5,712 bases of DNA, taken from NCBI GenBank assembly GCA_021801545.1, contig JAJYXX010000253.1:1-5712 (forward strand). The letters run 5' to 3'. Source of the stretch: Chloroflexota bacterium (GTDB lineage: Bacteria; Chloroflexota; Limnocylindria; Limnocylindrales; CSP1-4). The position numbers and the translations under genes are program-made. Below the pieces are notes generated by a model, which was not told where the DNA came from, did no database searches, and saw nothing but the letters and a program-made list of their open reading frames with translations. Shown here piece after piece: positions 1 to 5,593 of the stretch (position 1 is the stretch's first letter; every line of letters begins with the position of its first letter).

Positions 1-603
1 GTCGTAGAGGCCGGGGGCCATCCCCGCGCTCCACGGGACGGCGACTTCCGACACGCTCATGACCGTCACCCGCAGGCCTTGGAAGATCGGCCACTCGGCG
101 AGCAGGTCGGCCGCCTCCTTCGCCCCCGCCGAGCCGTCATCGGCGAGCAGGATCGTGCGCAGCCTCGGCGTGCGTGCGACGAGGATCGGGCACGGCGCGT
201 GGTCGACGACCTCGGCTGAGACGGAGCCGAGGAGCATCGTCTCGAACTGGCCGTGGCCGCGGTTGCCGACCACGATCAGGTCGGCGTGGAACGCGCGTGC
301 CTCGTCGACGATCGCCGACGCCGGGCGCCCGCGCAGGAGGAGCGCCTCGACTCCCAGGCCGGGGCGCTCGAGGATCCGCTCGGCCGCCTCGAGGGCGGTC
401 TGGTAGCGACGGACCAGCGAGCTCTCGATCTCGCTCTCGTCGGGTGGCGGGACCGGCATCCACGGGATGCCCGCCAGCTCGGCGGCGTGCTCGAGGGCGG
501 CGACCACTCTGATCAACGTCCCCTCGGGCCAGTCGATGCCGGCCACGAGGTCCCGGGCGCGATCGGACGACGTCGAGCCGTCGATCGCCAGCAGCACGCG
601 CAT
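1..603 (-). CDS. Universal stress protein, tandem UspA domains (partial, C-terminus beyond the window)
   Basis: The gene starts at an ATG at 603 and stays open to the window edge, giving 201 codons without a stop. Residues 1-145 form a full UspA-type alpha/beta nucleotide-binding domain. The first strand (MRVLLAIDGS) carries the Asp8 expected to contact ATP. The segment VVGNRGHGQFETMLLGS (111-127) matches the ATP-binding signature G-x2-G-x9-G-S exactly (Gly113, Gly116, Gly126, Ser127). It is followed by VVDHAPCPILVAR, the usual last helix and strand. A second Usp domain begins near residue 149 (TILLADDGSAGAKEAADLL) and is cut off, so the complete protein is probably a double-domain Usp of about 280-300 aa. 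Family members are cytoplasmic, bind ATP or AMP, and accumulate under starvation, redox or hypoxic stress; the partner here is unknown. A near-perfect Shine-Dalgarno sequence fixes the start. The 182-bp gap from the transporter operon suggests a separate unit. Confidence 0.93.
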   Translation of the reverse strand, partial: MRVLLAIDGSTSSDRARDLVAGIDWPEGTLIRVVAALEHAAELAGIPWMPVPPPDESEIESSLVRRYQTALEAAERILERPGLGVEALLLRGRPASAIVDEARAFHADLIVVGNRGHGQFETMLLGSVSAEVVDHAPCPILVARTPRLRTILLADDGSAGAKEAADLLAEWPIFQGLRVTVMSVSEVAVPWSAGMAPGLYD

Positions 604-607
604 CTCG

Positions 608-616
608 ACCTCCTTT
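608..616 (-). promoter_or_regulatory. Strong ribosome binding site of the universal stress protein
   Basis: The minus strand reads AAAGGAGGT, then 4 nt (CGAG), then the ATG at 603. This is close to a full match to the anti-Shine-Dalgarno sequence and is the best ribosome binding site in the window. It supports the chosen start and suggests high translation. The ECF ATPase genes have much weaker sites. Confidence 0.85.
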
Positions 617-685
617 GGACCCCCATCCTCGCAAGACGCTCGATGGGCCGCACGAGTCCGATGTCCCGAAGCCGACGGGCCGCAG

Positions 686-705
686 GGCACCGCGTCGCCG
701 GTGCC
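686..705 (-). other. GC-rich stem-loop in the gap between the ATPase gene and the usp gene
   Basis: A perfect 7-bp inverted repeat: GGCACCG at 686-692 pairs with CGGTGCC at 699-705, leaving a 6-nt loop. It lies about 80 bp downstream of the second ATPase stop and about 80 bp upstream of the usp start. No T-run follows on the minus strand, so it is not a classical intrinsic terminator. It could be part of a terminator cluster, an operator or a leader structure for usp. In DNA this GC-rich, chance stems are common. Confidence 0.3.
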
Positions 706-746
706 GCATGACCCGGGCCAGGCGACCCGGTCCGATCGTCACGCCG

Positions 747-767
747 GTGGCTGCCGGGAACAGCCAC
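747..767 (-). terminator. Candidate hairpin terminator of the ECF operon
   Basis: A perfect 7-bp inverted repeat (GTGGCTG at 747-753 and CAGCCAC at 761-767) with a 7-nt loop starts 18 nt downstream of the second ATPase stop codon. The position right after the last operon gene fits a terminator or a 3'-end stabilising hairpin. There is no following U-tract, so this would have to be an atypical high-GC terminator. Confidence 0.35.
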
Positions 768-785
768 TCGGGCGCGGCCCGCCGC

Positions 786-1598
786 TCACCTTCGGTGGGT
801 CCGGAGCGCCGCCAGGAGCGCATGCTCGGTCGGTGTCGCACCAAGCCCGAGCCGCGCCCCGATCCGCGCCGCCGGCGGCGGGACGAGGCCGGTCGAGGCG
901 AGCAGGCCCACCCGCTCCGGGGCGAAGACCGCGCCGGGCGGTCCGTCGTCGACGATCCGGCCGTCGCGCATGACCACGACGCGCGGGAACTGCTCGGCGA
1001 CGAACTCCATGTCGTGGCTGATCGCAATCACCGTTCGCCCCTCGGCGGTGAGCGCGGCGACGATCGCCTGGACGCGGGCGACGCCGCGGGCATCCTGGCC
1101 CGTCGTCGGCTCGTCGAGGACGACGACGGGGGTGCGCATCGCGAGGATCGACGCGAGCGCGAGGAGCTTCCGGCGCGAGTAGCCCAGGTCGTACGGGTTC
1201 GTGTCCGCCTGGCCGGCCAGCCCGACCGCCGTCAGGGCGTCGCCGACGACACGGTCGAGTTCCGCCCCCCGGACGCCCATGTTCCGCGGGCCGAACGCTA
1301 CCTCGGCGCGGACCCGACCGGCGAAGATCTGGCGGTCCGGGTTCTGGAAGACGAGCCCGACCTGCCGCGCGAGATGGGCGACTCGAAGGGAGCGGATGTC
1401 GCGGCCATCGAGGAGGACCCGCCCCTCCGTCGGTCGGAGGAGTCCGTTGAGGTGCCGGACGAGGGTCGTCTTGCCGCTGCCGTTCTGGCCGATGATTGCC
1501 AGCCGCTGTCCGGCGGGGATCTCGAGGTCGACACCATCGAGGGCGCGGGTCCCCTCCGGGTAGACGTGGACGAGGCCCGCGAGGGCGATCGCAGTCAT
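786..1598 (-). CDS. ecfA2: ECF transporter ATPase subunit (EcfA') with degenerate ABC signature
   Basis: A 270-aa ABC ATPase, the normal length for an ECF energising subunit. Motifs appear in order: Walker A GQNGSGKTT (37-45), the Q-loop motif FQNPDRQIF with Gln85, Walker B VVVLDEP with catalytic Glu163, D-loop TTGQD (165-169) and switch His195. FQNPxxQ(I/L)F followed by EVAFGPxNxG is characteristic of EcfA/CbiO-type ATPases and not of solute-binding-protein importers. The C-terminal tail (about 225-270) is the short extra domain typical of EcfA. The odd point is the ABC signature: where LSGGQ is expected, the sequence is LGYSRRK (138-144). Its ATG overlaps the stop of the upstream ATPase gene (ATGA), so the two are probably translationally coupled and form a heterodimer. 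An AGGGA about 7 nt upstream may serve as ribosome binding site. The A1/A2 naming is arbitrary. Confidence 0.93.
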   Translation of the reverse strand: MTAIALAGLVHVYPEGTRALDGVDLEIPAGQRLAIIGQNGSGKTTLVRHLNGLLRPTEGRVLLDGRDIRSLRVAHLARQVGLVFQNPDRQIFAGRVRAEVAFGPRNMGVRGAELDRVVGDALTAVGLAGQADTNPYDLGYSRRKLLALASILAMRTPVVVLDEPTTGQDARGVARVQAIVAALTAEGRTVIAISHDMEFVAEQFPRVVVMRDGRIVDDGPPGAVFAPERVGLLASTGLVPPPAARIGARLGLGATPTEHALLAALRTHRR

Positions 1599-2401
1599 CT
1601 GAGCGTCCCTGCGATGAGGTCGAGGTCCAACCCGCGGCCGGCCATCGCCCGGGCGAGGCGGATGCGCGACGGCGGTTCAACCCCCCAGCCCGGGAGGCGT
1701 TCGTCGGCGAGGACGTCGCCGGCCGGCCCGTCGAGCACGATCCGGCCGCCGTCGATGACAATGATCCGCTGGCACAGCCCATCGAGGAGGTCGGTCTTGT
1801 GTTCGGTTACGAGGAGGGCGGTGCCGGTCGCGGCCAGCGCCCGGAGGGCCTCGCCAACGAGCCGCGTTCCCTCTGGGTCGAGCTGTGCCGTCGGCTCGTC
1901 GAGGACGACGTGACGCGGGTGCATCGCGAGGAGCGAGGCGAGCGCGACGAGCTGGCCCTGGCCGCCGGAGAGGCGGTTCGGCGACCGCTCGGCGATGTCC
2001 TCGATCCCGAGCGTCGCGAGCGCCTCGCGGGTCCGCGCGAGCGTCTCGGCCACCGGCAGCCCGAGGTTCATCGGCCCCAGGGCGACCTCCTCGAAGACGG
2101 TCGCGGTCACTCCCGACAGCTGCGTGTCCGGGTTCTGGAAGCCGATTGCGACGCGCTCGGCGAGCTCGTGCGGCGGCCGACCGGCCATCAGCTCACCGTC
2201 GATCGACAGGCTGCCCGAGAGCGCGCCGCCGATCGAGGCCGGCGCGAGCCCCGACGCCACGAGGCAGAGCGTCGACTTGCCGGCCTCGTTCGGGCCGACC
2301 AGCCCGACGATCTCGCCGTCCGCGATCGTCAGCTCGATGTCGTGGAGGACGGCCGTCGCGTAGCCCGCGTAGCGGTACGAGACCCGATGGAGCTCGAGCA
2401 T
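1595..2401 (-). CDS. ecfA1: ECF transporter ATPase subunit (EcfA) with canonical LSGGQ and variant Walker A
   Basis: A 268-aa ABC ATPase. Motifs: Walker A GPNEAGKST (36-44), Q-loop motif FQNPDTQLSG with Gln89, EEVALGPMNLGL (104-115) typical of EcfA, canonical signature LSGGQ (144-148), Walker B VVLDEP with catalytic Glu169, D-loop TAQLD (171-175) and switch His201. The Walker A keeps the invariant Gly, Lys and Ser/Thr but has Glu-Ala where most EcfA proteins have Gly-Ser/Cys/Ala. Together with the downstream ATPase it should form the heterodimer that binds the EcfT coupling helices and drives the S component to release substrate inside the cell. The ATG lies 7 bp after the ecfT stop and overlaps no other gene at that end; the stop overlaps the next ATG by 4 bp. 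No strong Shine-Dalgarno is visible, so translation may depend on coupling to ecfT. Confidence 0.94.
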   Translation of the reverse strand: MLELHRVSYRYAGYATAVLHDIELTIADGEIVGLVGPNEAGKSTLCLVASGLAPASIGGALSGSLSIDGELMAGRPPHELAERVAIGFQNPDTQLSGVTATVFEEVALGPMNLGLPVAETLARTREALATLGIEDIAERSPNRLSGGQGQLVALASLLAMHPRHVVLDEPTAQLDPEGTRLVGEALRALAATGTALLVTEHKTDLLDGLCQRIIVIDGGRIVLDGPAGDVLADERLPGWGVEPPSRIRLARAMAGRGLDLDLIAGTLR

Positions 2402-2408
2402 CAGGCGC

Positions 2409-3215
2409 TCACGGGATCGCCGGCCAGGCGCCGGTGAGGCGCGCGGCGACGATGACCACGAGGACGGCGAGGAGGACCCAGCGGAGTGGTGCCTCCCAGG
2501 TCGCCTCCGGCATCGTCCAGAGCAGGTGCCGACGGCCGCGCCGCCCGAACGCGCGGACCTCGAGCGCGAGCGTGCGCTCCTCGACCTCGGTCAGCGACGA
2601 GAGGACGACCGGCCCGACGAGCGGCAGGACGCCCCGCAATCGGTCGGCGATCCTGCCCTCTGTGTCCAGGCCGCGGGCGCGTTGCGCGGCCTGGATCACC
2701 TTCGCCCGCTCGAGCATCGCTGGGATCGCCTCGAGCGTCGCCGTGGCGGCGAACGCGAGTTGGGGCGAAAGGCCGCGGCGTTCGAGGTCGAACACGAACG
2801 CTCGCGGCTCGGTCGTCAGCCCGAACAGCCCAATGGCGGTGGACAGGGTGATCAGCCGGACGAGAACCTGGCCCGCGAAGTCGACGCCCTCGACCGTCGC
2901 GTCGAACGGTCCGACCGTGAACAGGACGGTCGAGCCGGCGCGGGTGAAGACGCTGATGAGGACGACCGAGATCGCGATCGGGAGCGTGAGCACGACGGAG
3001 ACCCGGACGAGACGACGCAGGACGCCGGCCATGGCGGCCGCTGGCAGCACGGCCAGCCCGAAGATCGCAAGCGGGCCGACGTAGCCGCCGATGACGAACG
3101 CCGCGATCGATTCGGCGACCGCCGCGAGCGCCTTCGTGAACGGATTCAGGCGGTGGTACGAGCTGGGTGTCGGGGGTGCCAGCCGCTGGAGAAAGGCAAC
3201 GTCGGCCTCGCTCAA
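2409..3215 (-). CDS. ecfT: ECF transporter transmembrane coupling protein EcfT
   Basis: A 268-aa membrane protein of the EcfT/CbiQ family, which joins the S component to the ATPase pair. The N-terminal YHRLNPFTKALAAV (20-33) is the typical family opening (HxLxPxTK). Hydrophobic helices lie near 28-43, 46-66, 71-91 and 114-134, with a last one near 243-262. The long amphipathic cytoplasmic coupling region (about 140-225) carries AQRARG (177-182, first Arg-Gly motif) and LEVRAFG (218-224, second motif in the RAFG form). These motifs are known to dock in grooves of the two EcfA subunits. The gene sits 31 bp after the S-component stop and 7 bp before the first ATPase. The only sensible start is TTG at 3215, with no clear Shine-Dalgarno. 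The frame stays open upstream into the S gene but shows no ATG or GTG there, so the exact start is less sure than the identity. Confidence 0.92.
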   Translation of the reverse strand: MSEADVAFLQRLAPPTPSSYHRLNPFTKALAAVAESIAAFVIGGYVGPLAIFGLAVLPAAAMAGVLRRLVRVSVVLTLPIAISVVLISVFTRAGSTVLFTVGPFDATVEGVDFAGQVLVRLITLSTAIGLFGLTTEPRAFVFDLERRGLSPQLAFAATATLEAIPAMLERAKVIQAAQRARGLDTEGRIADRLRGVLPLVGPVVLSSLTEVEERTLALEVRAFGRRGRRHLLWTMPEATWEAPLRWVLLAVLVVIVAARLTGAWPAIP

Positions 3216-3246
3216 ACCGCCGCTGCCGATCGTGTCGTCGATGCCG

Positions 3247-4317
3247 CTACGCCCCCACGAGCCCGACGGCCTGCTCGCCCTGCGGGAATCGGGCCGTGAA
3301 CCGGCGGGAGAGTGTCCGGAGCAGGACGAACACCACGATGTAGGTGATCGTCTTGTCGATCGGGTCCGAGATCAGGCCCTGCTGGAGGACTGACTCGGAC
3401 AGGCTCGATCCGGCCTGCTGGAACGCGGCCACGAGGAAGTCCGTGCCCGAACCGGTGACGCCGCCGAAGAACACGGCCGAGATCGGTGCCGAGATGATCG
3501 CCGAGATGACCCCGCAGATCGCCCCGCCGACGACGACGTAGGCGACGCCGAGATCGCGCCGCGTGAACAGGATGACGACGAGGCCGATCGCGGCGATGAC
3601 GAGCACGGCGGCGATGACGTAGGCCATGAGGACGAAGAATGGGTCGACCCCACTCAGGTCACCGAAGAACGTCACGCCCTTCGTGTACGCGGGCAGGATC
3701 CCCCAGTAGGCGAGGGCCGCGAGGACCGCGAGCGCGACGACCGTTCCGACAACGAGCTGCGGCGTCGGCGTGTTCGGCCGTGGCCGGAAGAAGCCGAGGC
3801 GCCCGAAGATGCCGGCCAGCAGGCCGATCTCGGCGGCGACGATCGCGAACGGCCAGGCGTACGGGCTGCCGAGTGGCGTGCCGGCTAGCACGAACGTCCA
3901 GATGAGGTTCGCGAGGAGGCCGGTCAGGAGCCCGGGGATCGGTCCGGCGAGGGCGCCGACGAGGATCGTTCCGATCGAATCGAGGTAGACCGGGATCTTC
4001 AGCGCCGCCGACACGGTCTGGCCGAGGACGATGTTGATCGCAATGGCGATCGGCATGAGCACGATCGTCCGGGTGTCGAATTGCGAGGAGATCGAGCGCA
4101 GCGCGCCGGTCTGCGCGTACTCGACCGCGGCGTAGACGACGAACCCGATGAGCAGCGCGATCGCAAGGACGAGCATGAAGGCGTTGGCCACGCTCGTGTT
4201 GCCGCCGGTCGCCTCGTCCACGGATCCCTGGAACGTGCCGCTCACCTGGACGCCGATGACGGCGACGATGATCGCGGCGAGGACCCCCGCCGCGATCCGA
4301 ACCCACGAACCGGACAC
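3247..4317 (-). CDS. ECF transporter S component (substrate-binding membrane protein), substrate unknown, possibly a nucleoside
   Basis: A 356-aa polytopic membrane protein. About nine hydrophobic segments are visible, near residues 8-26, 46-66, 84-104, 112-143, 153-172, 187-208, 226-251, 256-284 and 323-334. The best S-component marks are in the centre and C-terminus: NIVLGQTVSAALKIPVYLD (95-113) leading into SIGTILVGALAGPIPGLLTG (114-133), then GGVTGSGTDF (285-294) and DPIDKTITY (318-326). These resemble the substrate-binding membrane proteins of the ECF class, recognised here from memory without a search. Canonical S components have about 180-200 aa and six helices, so this one is enlarged. 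The GTG start at 4317 is fixed by GAGGAGGG five nt upstream. The position just before ecfT, ecfA and ecfA' shows a dedicated ECF importer. The nucleoside hydrolase upstream points to a nucleoside-type substrate, but that is inference from context only. Confidence 0.82.
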   Translation of the reverse strand: MSGSWVRIAAGVLAAIIVAVIGVQVSGTFQGSVDEATGGNTSVANAFMLVLAIALLIGFVVYAAVEYAQTGALRSISSQFDTRTIVLMPIAIAINIVLGQTVSAALKIPVYLDSIGTILVGALAGPIPGLLTGLLANLIWTFVLAGTPLGSPYAWPFAIVAAEIGLLAGIFGRLGFFRPRPNTPTPQLVVGTVVALAVLAALAYWGILPAYTKGVTFFGDLSGVDPFFVLMAYVIAAVLVIAAIGLVVILFTRRDLGVAYVVVGGAICGVISAIISAPISAVFFGGVTGSGTDFLVAAFQQAGSSLSESVLQQGLISDPIDKTITYIVVFVLLRTLSRRFTARFPQGEQAVGLVGA

Positions 4318-4418
4318 CGTGTCCCTCCTCTTACTCCCAGGGCATCGTGCCGGCGCGTCGTGGCTCCGACAGCGACGGCTTCGGCTGGCTTTGGCGTGTC
4401 GTCACAGCGTGATGGGCC
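4318..4418 (-). promoter_or_regulatory. Spacer between the hydrolase and S-component genes with a strong ribosome binding site
   Basis: This 101-bp gap is the longest inside the operon. At 4323-4330 the minus strand reads GAGGAGGG, 5 nt before the GTG start, a strong site that decides the start of the S component. A short inverted repeat TCAC-AGC-GTGA lies at 4402-4412, just after the hydrolase stop; it is too short to call an operator. I see no convincing promoter, riboswitch fold or terminator, so read-through from the hydrolase gene is likely. Confidence 0.6.
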
Positions 4419-5513
4419 CTAGCTTGCCACGTTCGACCGGTCGGCCGCCAGCCCTCCGACCCGCTCGATGAACCGCTCGACGAAGGTGGCGGCGTCGGCC
4501 TCGACCGCGACATCGACGTTCGGGAGCCGACCCCAGACCCGCCGCCAGTCGGTCACCGTCTCGCCAGCCGTGAGCGTCCCGGTCAGCTCGATGTCGACGG
4601 TCAGTGCCTCGGTCCGGACGAGCCCCGGGTCGAGCGCCGCCGCGAGCGCGAGTGGATCGTGAATGAACGCGCCGTAGAAGCCGTCGTAGCGGCCGTGGAA
4701 CTCCATGTAGAAGTGGAGGGCGTCGGCCAGGAACCGGACGACCGGGTTCGCGGGCGCCGTGCCGTCCGGACCGGTGCCGGCCCGGCGGGCGAGCCGGGCG
4801 AGGTGCTCAGGGGTGAACTTCGCCTGCTCGGTGACGTCGAGACCGAGCGCCAGCGGCCGGGCCAGGCCGAGACCGCCTGCCGCGGTGGCGGGGGCACCGG
4901 CCGCGCCGGGCTCGCCGGCCGTGCCGGCCGTGCCGGCATGGGCGGTGGCGCCGGCAGTCTCCCACGCCGTGAAGACGACCTTCGCCGCCTCCGGGTCGCA
5001 GTGGATGTTCCACTCGGTCGTCGGCGCGGTGTTGCCCGGCGAGCGGTACGAGCCGCCCATGATGACGAGGCGGCGGAGGAGGCGCGGCAGCTCCGGCTCG
5101 CGGAGGACGGCGAGGGCGAGATTCGTCAGCGGCCCAAGCGTGACGAGGGTGATCTCGCCGGGCCGTCGGCGTGCCTCGGCGACGAACAGGTCCGAAGCGT
5201 GGCGAGCGGAGAGGGGGCGGCGCGGCGGCGGCAGGACCGCGTAGCCGAGCCCGCGCGGGCCGTGCGTCTCGGGTGTCACCTCGAGTGGGCGGACGAGCGG
5301 GACCTCGCGGCCCAGGGCGACCTCGACGTCCTCGCGGCCGGCGAGCTCGAGGACGGCCCGCGTGTTCTCGGCCACCTGTCGCGCCTCGATGTTGCCCGAG
5401 ACGCAGGTCACGGCGATGATCTCGGCCTCCGGCGAGGCGCAAGCGTAGAGGAGGGCGAGGCTGTCGTCGATCCCGGTGTCGCAGTCGATGATCAGCGGAC
5501 TGCGGCTGCTCAC
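4419..5513 (-). CDS. Nucleoside hydrolase, inosine-uridine preferring (IUNH) family
   Basis: A 364-aa enzyme, slightly longer than the usual 310-320 aa. IUNH proteins hydrolyse the N-glycosidic bond of (ribo)nucleosides to a free base plus ribose, using a bound calcium ion. The family hallmark DxDxGxDD is DCDTGIDD at 10-17 (Asp10, Asp12, Asp16, Asp17). Other conserved elements are GNIEARQVAENT (40-51), HGPRGLG (84-90), TLGPLTNLA (125-133), IMGGSY (151-156), WNIHCDPEAA (168-177) with Asn169, LDVTEQ (225-230) and HDPLA (285-289) with the calcium-ligand Asp286 and active-site His285. There is no signal peptide, so the enzyme is cytoplasmic. Residues about 186-214 are an Ala/Gly/Thr/Pro-rich stretch where relatives have a short strand and loop; this accounts for much of the extra length. 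The only start consistent with the motif spacing is GTG at 5513, without a clear Shine-Dalgarno. Base specificity cannot be predicted; queuosine is possible given the ECF neighbours. Confidence 0.92.
   Translation of the reverse strand: MSSRSPLIIDCDTGIDDSLALLYACASPEAEIIAVTCVSGNIEARQVAENTRAVLELAGREDVEVALGREVPLVRPLEVTPETHGPRGLGYAVLPPPRRPLSARHASDLFVAEARRRPGEITLVTLGPLTNLALAVLREPELPRLLRRLVIMGGSYRSPGNTAPTTEWNIHCDPEAAKVVFTAWETAGATAHAGTAGTAGEPGAAGAPATAAGGLGLARPLALGLDVTEQAKFTPEHLARLARRAGTGPDGTAPANPVVRFLADALHFYMEFHGRYDGFYGAFIHDPLALAAALDPGLVRTEALTVDIELTGTLTAGETVTDWRRVWGRLPNVDVAVEADAATFVERFIERVGGLAADRSNVAS
4912..4938 (-). repeat. 9-bp tandem repeat inside the nucleoside hydrolase gene
   Basis: Three adjacent 9-nt units (plus strand TCGCCGGCC, GTGCCGGCC, GTGCCGGCA) encode AGTAGTAGE at residues 193-201. 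The units stay in frame and differ only at their edges. They form the core of the low-complexity segment at about 186-214, which probably grew by replication slippage. Confidence 0.75.
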
Positions 5514-5519
5514 CCCGCG

Positions 5520-5548
5520 ATGGTAGGCGATCGCGACCCGTCTGGCGA
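5520..5548 (-). promoter_or_regulatory. Candidate promoter of the hydrolase-ECF operon, possibly giving a leaderless mRNA
   Basis: On the minus strand a TACCAT box (5520-5525) fits the -10 pattern TANNNT. A TCGCCA box (5543-5548) matches 4 of 6 positions of TTGACA at a 17-bp spacing. The -10 box ends 6 nt before the GTG start at 5513, so transcription would begin at or within a base or two of the start codon. No Shine-Dalgarno precedes that GTG. This arrangement is the one seen for leaderless genes in high-GC bacteria. It is a pattern match only. Confidence 0.45.
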
Positions 5549-5593
5549 CGCGAGCGATGCGAGTCCAATCGGGCGGTTACCCGGGTGTCTTGC

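Noticed and set aside
1..603. Universal stress protein as part of the transporter operon
   Set aside because: A 182-bp gap with hairpins and an independent strong ribosome binding site separate it from the last ATPase gene, and no functional link is visible.
137..1027. A 296-codon minus-strand frame spanning the usp gene, the gap and the end of the second ATPase gene
   Set aside because: It crosses two clear genes in another frame and its translation is Arg/Pro-rich low complexity without domain features.
615..3084. Long open frames on the plus strand (615-1913, 1496-2437, 1885-3084)
   Set aside because: They lie antisense to the well-supported ATPase and EcfT genes, encode Arg/Ala/Gly-rich sequence with no recognisable motif, and are expected by-products of high-GC coding DNA.
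786..4317. Cobalt or nickel ECF transporter (CbiMNQO/NikMNQO)
   Set aside because: The S protein lacks the metal-binding His-rich N-terminus of CbiM/NikM (its N-terminus is MSGSWVRIAAG), no CbiN-like protein is present, and there are two ATPases instead of one.
4402..4412. TCAC-AGC-GTGA as a regulator binding site
   Set aside because: The arms are only 4 bp, and it sits just after a stop codon without a promoter nearby; chance occurrence is likely.
4318..4418. Riboswitch (preQ1, purine or vitamin type) before the S component
   Set aside because: No known aptamer consensus could be recognised in this GC-rich spacer, and no anti-terminator/terminator pair is visible. A covariance-model search (Infernal against Rfam) would be decisive.
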